Of a DNA stretch of 64,000 bases, positions 10,401-21,285 are shown one piece after another (within the stretch, counting starts at the first letter, position 1; each line of letters starts with the position of its first letter). The notes below the pieces were generated by a model. It saw nothing but the letters and a program-made list of their open reading frames with translations, was not told the origin of the DNA and did no database searches. A program made the position numbers and the translations under genes. Source of the DNA: Tricholoma matsutake (lineage: Eukaryota; Basidiomycota; Agaricomycetes; Agaricales; Tricholomataceae); contig AP026541.1 of NCBI GenBank assembly GCA_026075535.2, forward strand, positions 8,928,001 to 8,992,000, read 5' to 3'.

Positions 10401-10462
10401 ACGTCCGCTTACTTGCCTATGTAATTTCGGGGTCCATCCAGGTGGGCCTCAGTTTTCCCGCT
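10401..10462 (+). repeat. YR-1B repeat B2
   Basis: Second copy of the 62-bp B unit. A 20-bp partial copy (CTTACTCGCCTATGTAATTT) sits just before it at 10379-10398. It marks the right end of YR-1B. Confidence 0.75.
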
Positions 10463-10692
10463 ATGAGTAAGATGGGGGTTGAAAAGAAGCAACACAGGAT
10501 CTCCTAGTCGCACTTCAACTGTCTTATAACCTGGCATCTGCTAGCCCCTAGCACCAAGTCATGGACCATGCAAAAAATAGGAGTTCGGTTGGAGCTCACT
10601 GAGACCGTGTGGGTAGTGGAGCTAGATGCATGATCTTGAGGTGGCGCAGAGGCCTACAAAAAAGCTCCTTACCCTTGGGACCCACTTTTATG

Positions 10693-11124
10693 ATGACCAG
10701 CGATTGTTTCCTATGCTACAAATTAGGCAGGTGTGATGTGACACAACATGTCTCTAATCTTGCTCCCTGACCCAATTTTACAAAGTCTGTTGCAATGCAG
10801 GGTGTAGTTTCAGTGAATGGCTATCACCAGATCTTGGGATAAGGTGTAAGATATAGGTTCCCAAAAAAGAAATCCTGAACAGTGTACTTTGTTCTCATTA
10901 TCTTCATATCAAATTTCAGGTTTCTCTCACATTTGCCTTAGAGGACATCTCTTATTCTATTCACAAGCTCAATCACTCTGTGGGTCTGGTTATACATATG
11001 TCTGAGCTATATGGTGGATATTACAAAAAGTCCCAGGCAATTTACACAGAATTGGAGCTGTCAAGGTCATTTGGGTCATTGACCCAGATGTACATGAATG
11101 ACTGTACAAGGCTGAAGCATTACA
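10693..11124. other. Unclassified right part of the YR-1 block
   Basis: About 430 bp of AT-moderate sequence between the inverted repeat and the resumed LINE. I see no convincing reading frame and no repeat shared with the rest of the window. Confidence 0.4.
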
Positions 11125-11301
11125 GACCAAATAAGACTCACACAGATGATCCTTAACTATGCTGAAGTAGAGAACCTCAATGGGGCAATTATAGCACTTG
11201 ACCAAGAAAAAGCCTATGACAAGATTGCACATGACTATGTGTGGAAAGTCCTATCCCTATCCCACTGTAACTTCCCCCCTCATTTCATAAACAATGTTCA
11301 A
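11125..11301 (+). pseudogene. LINE-1 reverse transcriptase, middle fragment
   Basis: An open frame reading DQIRLTQMILNYAEVENLNG, then IIALDQEKAYDKIAHDY and PPHFINNVQ. The LDQEKAYDKI stretch is the first catalytic-Asp motif of LINE reverse transcriptases. The frame resumes, in phase, after GyB-1 at 17493 (LYAHAETVIIING) once one copy of the ttcaa duplication is removed. Confidence 0.85.
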
Positions 11302-11566
11302 TGGAAACCTACCCCATAGTTGGGGATAGGTAACACTAAAAAGGGCTAGTAAGGGAAAAGATCAATATAACACTCATATCAAATCACCAATGTGACAGGA
11401 CAATGACATGGTATTAGGAGTAGACAATAATACAAGCGTAAAGGGTAAGCAGAATATATGGAGGAAAGGAAGGATGGGGAAAAGTGATACAATGTGTGGT
11501 TAATATGGTCAGTTCTTGAACCGTGTACAAATAAGAGTCAATGATGTGTACATAAGCAGGCTTACA
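11302..11566 (-). repeat. GyB-1 3' LTR
   Basis: A 265-bp LTR that in minus sense starts TGTAAGCC and ends TTTCCA. A polypurine tract (AGTGGGAGGG in minus sense) lies directly upstream of it at 11567-11576, as expected for plus-strand DNA priming. Confidence 0.75.
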
Positions 11567-11692
11567 CCCTCCCACTCTTAGTAAAGTGTCCAGGTGAGAA
11601 AAGAAAAATATAAGGATAAGCAGTTCTGAAATAAAAATTCAACCCGTCATCAACCAAACGATGGGTGCATTAAAAAACCCAGTGGGAAAAAG

Positions 11693-14221
11693 CTACCATG
11701 TCCCCTCTGCCTTATGAGACTGCCAAACGTCCAGCGCTTCACAATCCATGAGCTCGTGTTGAGGAAGCCATAGGTCATCGCCTTCCGCATAGCCAGCCCA
11801 TTGTACCAGGTATTGATAACTGTGACCTCTTCTTCTCTTGTCAATGATCTTCTCAATCCGGTATTCTTCCATTCCATCTTTGGTCAATACCAGTCCAGGT
11901 CGTTCATGTTCCTGGGAAGGAAATGGTGTTGCATCATTTTTGATATGTTGCTTCAGTAGCGAGGCATGGAAACTCGGGAAAGTATCAGGGGAGTTAGGAA
12001 GGTGCAAGGTGTAAGAGGATGTTTCCGGGAACACCTTTGTGACAGTGTAGGGACCATCCCATTGAGGGAAGAATTTGGCTATGCAAGACTTATCACCAGC
12101 TTTGTATTCTCAACATTGGTGTAGAGTAGCGAGCATAACCTTATCGCCTACAGTGTAAGCATCTTCATCACCTTGGGATTTGTTCATATAGAAGGCTTGT
12201 AGTACTTTGGCACCTAACAAGGCATCTCTAGCATTGGCGACATCAGCCTCAATCTGCGTGATGATATTCCGAGCTGTTGTCTGTTCTGTTTCTGTTTCCC
12301 TGATGATACCAGGGACTAAGGGAGGAATAACATGCAGACTATGTCCCATGCAAATTTGGAAACCAGAGTATCCTGTGGATGCATTGATAGAGTTCATCAT
12401 GTTGAACTGGATGATAGGTAAAGCGCATACCCATCCCTTTTGGTTCTGCTCGACATGGAAACGGATGCATTGATTCAAAGTTTTGTTAGTTCGCTCATTA
12501 GCACCATCTGTCTGTGGATGGTAAGCGGTTGACATCTTCAGGTGTACACCCATCAATTCATGAAGCACTTTCCAGAATTACCACTTGTTGAAGAAAATCA
12601 AAGCCAAGTCTGGCGCAGTAATATCAGTCTGAGTGGGAATCAGCCAGATATCCAAACCCAGTTGGTCAGTTACAGTCAGGACACAGTCATAACCATCGTC
12701 CTCAGGTAAAGGACCCACAAAGTCCAGGCATACTGAGTCTCCTCTATTCTCAGGGATAGGCAGTGGGTGGAGTGGTCCCTTCAAATTGGAAGTCGAACTT
12801 TTGTTGCGTTGGCAATCAGGACAAGCCAGGACGTAGGTGTTCTCAAGATCCCTCTGCATGGTTGGCCAGTAGTAGCAATTGCGAATGCTCACATAGGACT
12901 TATCGGCCCCGAAGTGGCCGAGCATGTCATGAGCCAGCTGGAAGAGATCCTCATGGAGTGTGCCATAGTGAGGGATCATGAGTCGGTCACTGATGAACTA
13001 TAGTTTGTTCTTGAATCGGATGCCAGGGATACTTTTATCCACTACAGAGAGTTTCTGGGAAAAATCATCTTCTTTGTACCCCAGGCATATGTCACGCAAG
13101 AAAGATTCATCTGCAGAGATCATAAAAATTGCATTGCATGATTTTTCAATTTTCAACCAGTTGTCCCACCATAAAGGTGAGTCAGCAACATCCACATCTT
13201 TGGACACCTCCTCAGATGGGTCATCAGGTAGGTGGGAAAGGGCATTGGCTACTGTGTTATCTTCACCATGAATGTAGTGAATAGTCATGTCAAATTGGGA
13301 TAGGTGTTCCATCCAACGGGCCTGTTGCCATGATAAGTCTTTCTGAGTATTGAAGTTTTCTAGAGTTGTATGATCTGTGTACACAATGAATTGTGAGCCC
13401 AGCAGGTCAGAGCGCCACTTCTTTAGAGCACAAACGATCACTAGCATTTTCTTTTCATGCACTGGGTAGTTCTTTTGTGCATCATTGAGTTGCATCGAAT
13501 CAAATGCTACTGGCCGAGCACCTTCCCAAGTAGGGCCCCAGCTTAAAACTGCACCAGTGCATTTATTGCTGGCATTGCATGTAACAAAGATTTTATTGTC
13601 TCCAGGGTTCATGTGATCTATCACTGTAAGGGACTCCCTGCTGACTACAAGACCTTTGATCGCCTCAAAGGTGAACTGGTGTTTGGAAGTCCAAGTACAC
13701 TTCAATCCCCTCTGAGAGATCCAGTGTCCCAGGAAGATCAGTTCTGCGAGGTAGAATTTCGACTTTTTTGGATTGCAGTACAGTTGATCCCTGTGCAGCG
13801 CACTCAGAACTTGTTTGATGTGTTCACTGTGCTCCACCAAAGTGTCTGAATAGATCACAATGTTGTCCAGATAAATGTGGCAAAAAATCCCTAGGAAAGG
13901 ACGTAGACAAGCAGTAATGCGTCGCTGATGGATGGGAGGAGAATTATGGAGTCCTTGAGGCATCACAACCCACTTGTACAGGACCAGAGGTGTCGTGACA
14001 GCAGTGAGATGGATGCTCTCAGGGTCCATTTTTGTGTGGAAAAAACTGTCAGTCATGTCCAGTTTGCTCCATACTTTGCCATGCCCAGCGTCTGCAAGGA
14101 TATCATTGATGCGAGGCAGTGAATAAGAATCAGTGATAGTATTTGCGTTAAGCTGATGGTAGTCATTTACCCAATGTAGGAGGACAGTATTATCAGCCTT
14201 AGGAACCAGGAAAGCAGGCAA
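11693..14221 (-). pseudogene. GyB-1 pol: RT, RNase H, integrase, chromodomain
   Basis: One reading frame covers the whole stretch and is broken only by a few stops (near 12996, 12576 and 12108). RT motifs are KVWSKLDMTDSFFH and YLDNIVIYS, where the second catalytic Asp of YxDD is Asn. RNase H reads IFVTCNASNKCTGAVLSWG and FIVYTDHTTLENF. Integrase has the HHCC start (HDMLGHFGADKSYVSIR, CPDCQRNKS) and the core end YHPQTDGANERTNKTLNQC. The C-terminus is a chromodomain (YRIEKIIDKRRRGHSYQYL, VQWAGY), which in chromoviruses steers integration to heterochromatin. The DN change makes the RT inactive as it stands. Confidence 0.8.
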
Positions 14222-14266
14222 TGCATGTTCTGACGAGGATGGACAGATGTGCCCAGCTTCTAAGCA

Positions 14267-15498
14267 TCATTGAATCAGAATACTCCAACCCTCGTGGAAC
14301 TTTTGTGGGCATGAGTAGCTTCTAGTGGAGATAGTTTTATCTGCAATTTTTAATTTAATTTTGCATTGCACCGTATCTGGCATTTCATCCACATGTGGGA
14401 TCAGTTTGAACACGTCTGCATATGTTTTGTGAACCTGTTCGTTCATTTTCTTCAAATGTCCAACAGCTGCTAATTGTTCTATATGCCCATGAATAGCAGC
14501 AATTACATTGATGCTGTTTACGGGCTCACAACGGGCATCTATCAATGGCCGGTGCACAGCGCAGATCTCTTTCGGCTCATTTAGCAAAAGTTTTCTGTTT
14601 GTGATATTTGTTGAAATAACCTCTTGTAATTTTACAATAGGCTTAGGGTGTAGGAGGTCAAAGTTCAAATTCATATCTATCGCAGAACTGTCACAGACAT
14701 TTACCGTGACATTATTATGGTGCAGAAAGGGAGTCCAAGGATTATTGGGTGGCACAAGCCAGGTGCAACAAGTGCGCAAACAGTATGAGCAGAATACCAA
14801 TTATTACAGTCATGCAATTTGAGTTTTACCCAATGGGTAAGCGAAATCTGAGGAGTCATATTTGAGCCATTGAAAAATGTGCCAGAAACAGGAAACGGTT
14901 GGTGAAGTAAGTGAATCGGCAATTGGAAGCGAGAGACAAGGTCATGATTGATCAAAACTGGACCAGAGCCATGGTCAATTAAAGCCTCAACAGGTATACA
15001 AGAGATAGAGGAAGGATCATGGCTTTCAATAGTGCATTTCCACACAAGGTGGGGCAAAAAGAAAGGTATGTGTGTGCTTACTTAGTCATTGGAGTCACGA
15101 GACAGGTCACCATCCCCTCCACCTAGAATCAATGAATCATTGGGTGGGCAGACTGACACAATGGGGTAAGCAGACATACCCAACACTGCTGCGACGGGCA
15201 ATGCTGGAGGAGCCATCATTGGTTGTGCAGGTTGAGAAGAAACAGAAGCAATAGTTGATGAATGTTTGTCACGAGGGATTGGCAGTGGAGCTAACTTGAT
15301 ACATTTCCTTGCTTCATTCATGGAAGCCATTATGCATTCAATGTAACCATCTCCGGTTGGGAACTCACAAGGATGTTCATCAGGTAAATAAAATCCATGG
15401 CATTTCTTGCACCTGCTGTGGCTTTCCAGATACAGTCTTTCACAGTCTGTCAGTTTTGGGGGACACAATGATGATGATGAGGATGATGTCAATTGCAT
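14267..15498 (-). pseudogene. GyB-1 gag C-terminus and protease
   Basis: The gag end carries CKKCHGFYLPDEHPC, a Cys/His cluster also present in GyB-2. The protease follows: VEALIDHGSGPVLINHDLV, with DHG where retroviral proteases have DSG or DTG, and the second loop HPIILGLPF. A one-base frame change lies near 14720, right after the ILGLPF loop; the rest runs in the pol frame to the linker before RT. The DHG form is shared with GyB-2 and GyC, so it is not a lesion of this copy. Confidence 0.7.
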
Positions 15499-15539
15499 AC
15501 AGGATGAAGTAGCGGGTTGGGTGCAAGCATGCGGTGATG

Positions 15540-16880
15540 ATGCTCAACCCAGAAATCCAAACAAAACCCACAAAAAGGCTTCAGATGGTATAACACAGGT
15601 CAGAGGAAGGATGCGAGGCCCTCTAGATGTCACCTGTCAGCCCAACTGTCAAATAGTCATAAAACAACTGCTTGTCGAAGCAGTTCGAAGCTAAAAGAAT
15701 GTTTTTCGAGGACTTGCAATGATTTTCGAGGAGTTGCAATGATTTTCGAGATGTCGCAATGCTTTTCAAGATGTCGCAATATTTTTCGAAGTAGTTTCGA
15801 GGAATTTCGAGTGCACAAATATGTTTGGATGCAAGATTGGGGGACTAGACAAGTAGTAGAAGTGAAGAAAAGGCTAATCGAGGGAAGCAAGAGCAAAAAT
15901 AGTGTAATGCGAGGAATTTTGAGGAATTTTGAGGAAGTTTAGCATAAAACACCAAACTTTGGACTGAATAAGACTAAATTGTACTCTCAAATCACTGTGA
16001 TCTGGGAGGAAGACGACAACTTTCTTGTTTTTCTTTGTATCTAGTACATCTTTTTATATAAAATAAAGAAAGTACCTAAAAAGGCTAGAGAACATGAGGC
16101 AAACATGTGGAAAACTTGAGGCAAAAGACAATATAAGTATATCAGAACAATAAAGTGAGCCTAGAAGGGGTGAATATAACACATGATGAAGAAATAATAA
16201 GAAAGAATAGCTAAAACCAGACTGTCCTTGTTATAAATTGAATAAAAGATCGGAAACTGCTTCGAGCGGATTGTATGCATGCACATGCAGTCAAAATGTG
16301 TTCGATATACTCAATATAGTGTCCCATGTGTCCAGCATGCATCTGAAGATCGTTTAAACAGGAAATACTGTGTCCGACGATGTTTTTTGAGGTTCAATGT
16401 TTTTTGAAGATTTTTGAAGATTTTTGAAGATACTTTGGACTTCGTTCATGGCCCAATATTGGTGCAATATTGTTCAACAATGGTAGGGAATATGTCTGGC
16501 ATGTGTGCAATAATTATTCAGATAGCAATATAGTGTCCGATGTTGATTTGTAATGTTTGATGATTTTTGAAGTCGGTCGAGGAAATATTGGACTTGTTCA
16601 AAGGCCAATATCGCTGCAATATTGCTCGATACTGGTTCGGAACCCATCGACAATGTTCCAAGTGTATATCCTGAGCTGTACAAAGGTCGGGGGAATTGTA
16701 TTATGGCGGCCAAAGGCATACAAAGAATTTTGAAGTGTTGCGAAGGATTTTGAAGCATTCTCGTGACTTTGTAGAGCTTTGTAGAGCTTTGGAGGGGTTC
16801 ATATGGGTTCATAGAGCTTCGACAACAATTGTAGATGTGTTTTCCGAGCTTGAACGACAAGGTGGACCTATCAGCGGGGG
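15540..16880. repeat. AT-rich repeat inserted in GyB-1 gag
   Basis: About 1.3 kb that splits the gag frame. It is full of short degenerate repeats such as TTTTCGAGGAGTTGCAATGA and TTTTTGAAGA, and of CAATATTG palindromes (about 16450-16630). No ORF looks real. Its right end shares TGATAGGTCCACC followed by a CAAGCTC-GAAAA stretch with the sequence starting at 52063, so both are the same family end. Left limit is approximate. I cannot assign it to a known superfamily. Confidence 0.5.
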
Positions 16881-17455
16881 ACGGCGAGAGGAATTGGACA
16901 ACCCAACTGTAGAGCTTGAGCATTTTAGGCTGTGTGCCACATCCTCAGCATCACATCTATGAGTGGTGCAGTCTTCGATAAGCTTCTGATTGAGTTTGGT
17001 GAGCATATCAATGAAGGACTGTAGTTTGGCTTCAGCTTTGAGTGCGTTAGTACTTGCTTTGGCTATGGCTGCAGCAGCATCATCCTCAGGCCCATCTGAA
17101 CCCTCGTTCTCTTTGTCTGACTTGCCATTGAAAGACTCATGATTGTCTTTCCATTGGTCAAACATGGAAGCTAGTTCTGGGGAGATGTTGGATTCGATCT
17201 GCATGCGGAGTTGAGGAGGAGACAGGTGGTATTGAGAATTTTTCAGTAGGAGGTTGTCATGGTGCAAGGTGTCGACGAACTCCAAGAATGGGGTTTTGTT
17301 CTGTTTTGTTGAACAAACCTTCCATGTGAGGTCCTGTTGCCATCATTTAGGCAGCCAGCATGCACAGACTTTAGACATGAACTTGAGGAAAGAAAGGGGA
17401 GACAAGAGATCTTGTTGTGACTGGTACCAGTTGGAGAATAGAGGGTCTTCAAAAG
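16881..17455 (-). pseudogene. GyB-1 gag, N-terminal part
   Basis: The frame reads DTLHHDNLLLKNSQYHLSPP, LRMQIESNISPEL and an acidic stretch, matching GyB-2 gag at 50100-50740 (DNLLLKNTKYHLSP). It starts inside the protein: the real N-terminus and most of the 5' LTR are deleted, and the LTR stub touches coding sequence at 17455/17456. Confidence 0.7.
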
Positions 17456-17487
17456 GAGTCAATGATGTGTACATAAGCAGGCTTACA
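17456..17487 (-). repeat. GyB-1 5' LTR stub
   Basis: The 30 or so bases ending GTACATAAGCAGGCTTACA match 11535-11566, the first part of the LTR in minus sense. The rest of the 5' LTR is missing. Confidence 0.75.
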
Positions 17488-17492
17488 TTTAA

Positions 17493-18618
17493 ACCTTATA
17501 TGCCCATGCTGAAACAGTAATAATCATCAACGGAATTTGAAGCTCCCCCTTCTGAGTTACTAGAGGAGTAAGACAAGGAGACCCACTATCATGCCTCCTC
17601 TTCAACCTTGCGATTGAACCCCTAGCAGAAGCACTACATAAATCTAATCTCCAAGGCTTCCAAGCCCCAGGCATGGAATACTGCACTATAGTTTCCATGT
17701 TTGCAGATGACACCACTGTCTATCTGACAAAAGACAATGACTACACCTCCCTCCAATCCATTTTACACAAATGGTGTACCACATCTGGTGCCAAGTTCAA
17801 TACAACTAAGACAGAAATGATCCCAATTGGCTCACACAACTACTGTGAAAACTTATATAACACACACATACTTAATCCCAACCATCCTTTCCTACCAGCA
17901 AACCTCTGAATTGCAAAAGATGGCACTGCCATAAGAATCCTAGGTGCCTGGCTAGGAAATAATGTAGATGAAAATACCATCTGGTCCCCGATCCTAGAAA
18001 AGATTGATGAATGTTTAGGAAGATGGGAGAAAAACTATAATACAATGGACAATCGGCAGCATGACCCAATACCTTATGAAAGCACAAGGCATGCCGGAAC
18101 TTATTGAACAAAAACTTGAACAGAAAATCAAAGCTTTTATCTGGGATGGTGAAGGAAAACCTCCCATCAACATTGAGACAATGTATGCTCCTATAGACAA
18201 AGGAGGGAAACAAGTCCTCAATTTAGCACAGTGCAATGATGCCATAGAACTCACCTGGCTATGTGATCTCCTAGCTCCGACAGCTAAACACCCATCTTGG
18301 GCCTTTTTTGCACATGCCCTGTTTAACCACTTTGCACAGAAATCTCCCATTGTCCATGAAGAAGCAAGGGTTAATGTTTTTGCACAAACCTGGACACCAC
18401 AAATCTGCAGCTTGCCCCAGTCACTCCAACAAATCACCAAAGCTGCAAGAAAATACAACCTAAACCTTGAAGCCCTATCCTATGCAAGTGATACACTAGA
18501 CATGTTCCCTGTTTTGTTTCACATCGGAGCTGATGAGATAATAAGTAAACAAAACAATACCCATGTTGCTAACTGCTTTTGCACACATCATAAAGTTACA
18601 ACAGTGGGACAGCTATGA
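17493..18618 (+). pseudogene. LINE-1 reverse transcriptase, last fragment
   Basis: The RT resumes with LYAHAETVIIING, then GVRQGDPLSCLLFNLAIEPL and the catalytic FADDTTVYL near 17700, where both aspartates are kept. The thumb reads ILGAWLGNN. A frame change near 18050 leads into the connecting region (IKAFIWDGEGKPPIN; LNLAQCNDAIELTWLCDLL). This is the best preserved part of the LINE, but stops at about 17908 and 18616 break it. Confidence 0.8.
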
Positions 18619-18636
18619 AAAATTGCCAACCATGAT

Positions 18637-20074
18637 ATGTCTGGTCATGCAGACTCACAATTCTGCAACTGTCCAAAATGCATAGAAGATGGGATACACC
18701 TTGGATGTGCTCACCCCAATAACTGCTGGAAACATGCCATACAAATTCTAAATCACCTCCACCCAAAATGGAACCCAGACCACCCTCTGAATAGAGATGC
18801 CTTGGCTCCACCTGAAAACCCCTCTCCCAACCTGCTAGCAGAAGCAATCAAGGAAAAATCTGAGCTCACATTCTTTGCATACTCAGCCTCATGTGGCCCC
18901 TACAAAGACAGCGTATCTTCTCTTTACCACCCCCAATGCACCCAACACCAGCATATCCAATAGCCCCCCCCAGGTTATTGCTCCTAACCCCCAACAACCT
19001 GCTTCTCTCCTTATCTCAGCAGGCTGCAGCCATATAAACCAAGATGGCGACTATGAAAATGGTGGAGGTCTCCTCCTACAAATGCCAGAAAACATGACAT
19101 CCCCAACCTGTGGGGAATTAGGTGCTCTAATATGTGCTCTCCAATCAACCCCTTCACATCTCCCACTAAAAATATACATACAGCAAAAAACAATCCTATC
19201 AGAGATTACAATTAACCTCGCAAGAAATGAGGACTCTGATTGGGCACACACCAACAACAAGAACCTTTACAAATCCCTTGTCTCCAACCTCCACCAATGA
19301 TCAGCCCCAACCAAGCTCCAACAATGAGCTACAATGACCCCAGCAGATGGGAAAGCAACTGCCCAACACCTTGCAAAAGCTGCACTTGAGAAGCCACAAT
19401 GTGATGAAATTGACATTAGTACTGACCATAAATGGACCTTGGCAGGGATGAAACTAAAGAATGGCACCCAACACTCCCTATACCAAGGTATCACCAAATG
19501 GAAACTAGCAAACAAGCCTAGACAAAAAACAGAGATACAACTGGCAATTACGACTTATGCTGTCCAAGATCTAACAGGTGAAACACCAACACCTGATAAA
19601 ATATGGTCAGCAATCCATAAATGTGACCTCTCAAAACAGATCAGAAACTACCTCTGGAAAAGTTTACATAATGCCTATAAAATAGGCAGTTTTTGGAGCA
19701 GAATCCCTAACATGGAACCCTGTGACAGATGTGGAGAGTCTGAATCAATGGAACACATCACCATTGAATGTCCCAATTCAAATGCCATTAGTATCATTTG
19801 GAATTTAGCAAAACACCTATGGTTAAGACGTGAAGAATCCTGGCCAGAAATACAGTTTGGAACTATCCTAGGTTGCATACTAGCAGACTTCAAAAGTGAA
19901 AAGGGCAAGAAGCTCCATGGCAAGAACCGCCTTTTTGAGATCCTTGTAACTGAGTCCGTGCACCTGATATGGAAACTACGATGTGAAAAAGTCATTAAAT
20001 TTGAAGGGGATCCAGACAAGTTCCACTCACCCGATGAGATCCACAATAGATGGGTAGCACAAGTAAACCGCTGA
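18637..20074 (+). pseudogene. LINE-1 RNase H region and C-terminal zinc finger
   Basis: The frame begins with a Cys-containing linker (FCNCPKCIEDGIHLGCAHPN), followed near 19020 by a weak RNase H-like stretch (GCSHINQDGDYENGGGLLL, then CGELGALICALQ). The C-terminal part (19334-20074) is open for 246 codons and includes IRNYLWKSLHNAYKIGSFW and CDRCGESESMEHITIEC, the CCHC finger at the end of fungal LINE proteins. Two frame breaks lie at about 18960 and 19300. The 376 bp from here to the tail are 3' UTR. Confidence 0.75.
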
Positions 20075-20450
20075 CTACACTTAGACATCCTGTCCACAAA
20101 CAGGAAGCTGCAAGACACTCTGACACAAGGAATTGTACTCCAAACCTGGAGTGGAGTCCTAAAGGATGAAGACAGTCTGCTGAATAACTGGATCTGGCAG
20201 CAAGGGGTTCTAGTTGGTATTCCATATTGCTGCCCTCCGGGGCAGAATAGATAATAGTTTAGGGCCATGGCCCTATCTTATCCAACACTGCTGGCACATG
20301 GTAGTGTATGTAAAGGTATTTCCCCTAGGTGATATTTTCAGGTCTTCAGCAATGGTTTCCCTAACTTAATGTGTCCTCCCATGCTGACCTTGTCAGTTGT
20401 CAGAGTTGACTGGAGCTTTGGGCTCAAGTGTTCCACCAAAAAAAAAAATG

Positions 20451-20465
20451 AACAGTTAAACTCTG
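20451..20465. repeat. Right target-site duplication of LINE-1 / left duplication of SINE-1
   Basis: Identical to 4218-4232. It also serves as the left duplication of the SINE, whose right copy (13 of these bases) is at 20832-20844. Confidence 0.85.
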
Positions 20466-20830
20466 AGTTGAGGGACACGATGGTGTAGTGGCAACCATCA
20501 TCCTTGGCCTAGGCCCTGTGACCAACTGACAATAGGCAGGAGGTCTTGAGTTTGAATCCTGCCCCTGTTCAGCCACTGGGGGGTTTTAGTGGGTATTATC
20601 CAATGTGATGAGTCCCACACTACTGTAATCATACAGTGTGCATAAAATGCATTTCCTCCCTGGTAACCCTACTCTGAGGTTCAAATTCCTCAGAATCCCT
20701 AAGCAGGTGGCAAGAGCAGTAACATTGTCATCCCCATATTAAGCAGGATGGTCTTCCAGAAATGGAATTCTAGTGTCTCAAAGCCTCCCACAAATCGTGG
20801 GGAAAATGCTTCCACCAAAAAAAAAAATGA
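20466..20830 (+). mobile_element. SINE-1: tRNA-headed SINE sharing the LINE-1 tail
   Basis: The 5' part resembles a tRNA gene: an A-box-like TGGTGTAGTGGC at about 20480 and a B-box-like GAGTTTGAATCC at about 20548, the internal RNA polymerase III promoter of SINEs. The body is unrelated to any other sequence here. The last 21-22 bases (CTTCCACC, an A-run, TGA) match the end of LINE-1 but for one base, so the LINE machinery probably moved it. It sits in the same 13-15 bp target as the LINE. Confidence 0.75.
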
Positions 20831-20844
20831 GCAGTTAAACTCTG

Positions 20845-21145
20845 TAGCGCACTGGTGTAGCAAAGCCCACTATAGTGTGCTGGCTGCTTACCTCTGCTGA
20901 AAGTCTGAAACTGCAATTATGATTTCATAATGACTTGTTGACTATACCATGTTCTTGGACCATTGGTGTTCTTATGTGATAGGAACTCTTTCCTCAAGCC
21001 TAAGGACCTTGAAAACCTTAATAGCATCATTTTTGTTCATGTCCCATCTGAAACATGTTCATGAGGACAAACAGAAGAGATCACAGGACCTTAAAAACCT
21101 TAATAGTGCACTTTTTGGTTATGTCCCATCTGAAACATGGCATGA
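20845..21145 (+). repeat. Tandem 82-bp repeat into which the short-LTR element inserted
   Basis: The first 150 bp show nothing I recognise. From 21003 a unit starting AGGACCTTGAAAACCTTAAT and holding ATGTCCCATCTGAAACATG repeats at 21085, period 82 bp; a further part-copy follows the short-LTR element at 24112-24160. No coding potential is visible. Confidence 0.6.
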
Positions 21146-21285
21146 TGGACACCCCAGAGGTGCCCTATCACTGAGGCAATGGAATGGGATGGTATAGCAA
21201 TGCTTGACTACGACAATGTGACTACATGACTCTACCAACATGGTCACATGACTACCTGGAGTAGGTGACCACTCACCCTACTCCA
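21146..21285 (-). repeat. Left (3') LTR of the compact element
   Basis: 140 bp, about 95% like the right copy. Most of the differences are C/T or G/A at CpG-derived positions. Confidence 0.75.

Larger units (their letters stand above)
6014..10462 (+). mobile_element. YR-1B: Ngaro/PAT-like retroelement with split direct repeats
   Basis: A plus-strand element whose repeats are arranged A1 (6014-6140) - ORFs - B1 (9697-9758) - A2 (9987-10238) - B2 (10401-10462). That order is the split-direct-repeat layout known for PAT- and Ngaro-type tyrosine-recombinase retrotransposons. The ORFs in order are a gag-like protein with a Cys-rich end, reverse transcriptase and tyrosine recombinase. The RNase H and the N-terminal part of the recombinase are lost by an internal deletion near 8785. 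Several TGA stops sit where CGA is expected. It is no longer autonomous. Confidence 0.8.
9797..10692. repeat. Inverted repeat around the A2-B2 region
   Basis: Sequence at about 9797-9920 recurs inverted at about 10470-10692; for example GTAGGCCTCTGCGCCACCTC on the left has its complement on the right. The right arm carries about 100 bp (10499-10600) that the left lacks. The arms enclose A2 and B2. Inverted copies fit circular or inverted intermediates known for tyrosine-recombinase elements, but this arrangement could also be a later rearrangement. Confidence 0.65.
11302..17487 (-). mobile_element. GyB-1: Ty3/Gypsy chromovirus, minus strand, in LINE-1
   Basis: A Gypsy element with gag, protease, RT, RNase H, integrase and chromodomain in that order on the minus strand. 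The left flank TTCAA (11297-11301) and right flank TTTAA (17488-17492) are a 5-bp target duplication with one C-to-T change; taking out the element restores the LINE frame. The 3' LTR is whole (11302-11566). The 5' LTR is cut to its first 32 bp, which run straight into gag, so an internal deletion removed most of the 5' LTR and the gag start. An AT-rich unit is inserted in gag at about 15540-16880. Confidence 0.85.
4233..20450 (+). mobile_element. LINE-1: 5'-truncated Tad-like LINE, split by later insertions
   Basis: A non-LTR retrotransposon on the plus strand survives in three parts: 4233-4419, 11125-11301 and 17493-20450. It is 5'-truncated inside the reverse transcriptase; no endonuclease or ORF1 remains. 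Protein order across the parts is RT palm motifs (YRPI; LDQEKAYDKI; FADD), an RNase H-like region and a C-terminal CCHC finger, as in fungal Tad-type LINEs. The 3' end is an A-run followed by TGA at about 20437-20450. The 15-bp target duplication flanks the whole. GyB-1 and the YR-1 block were inserted later, because removing each rejoins the RT reading frame or nearly so. Confidence 0.85.

Noticed and set aside
15657..16962. Short ORFs in the AT-rich repeat
   Set aside because: No motif, no frame shared with the second copy, and composition typical of noncoding repeat.
11302..17497. AAACC/AAACCT as the target duplication of GyB-1
   Set aside because: The motif occurs on both sides, but using it breaks the LTR ends and the LINE frame; ttcaa/tttaa gives TG...CA ends and restores the frame.
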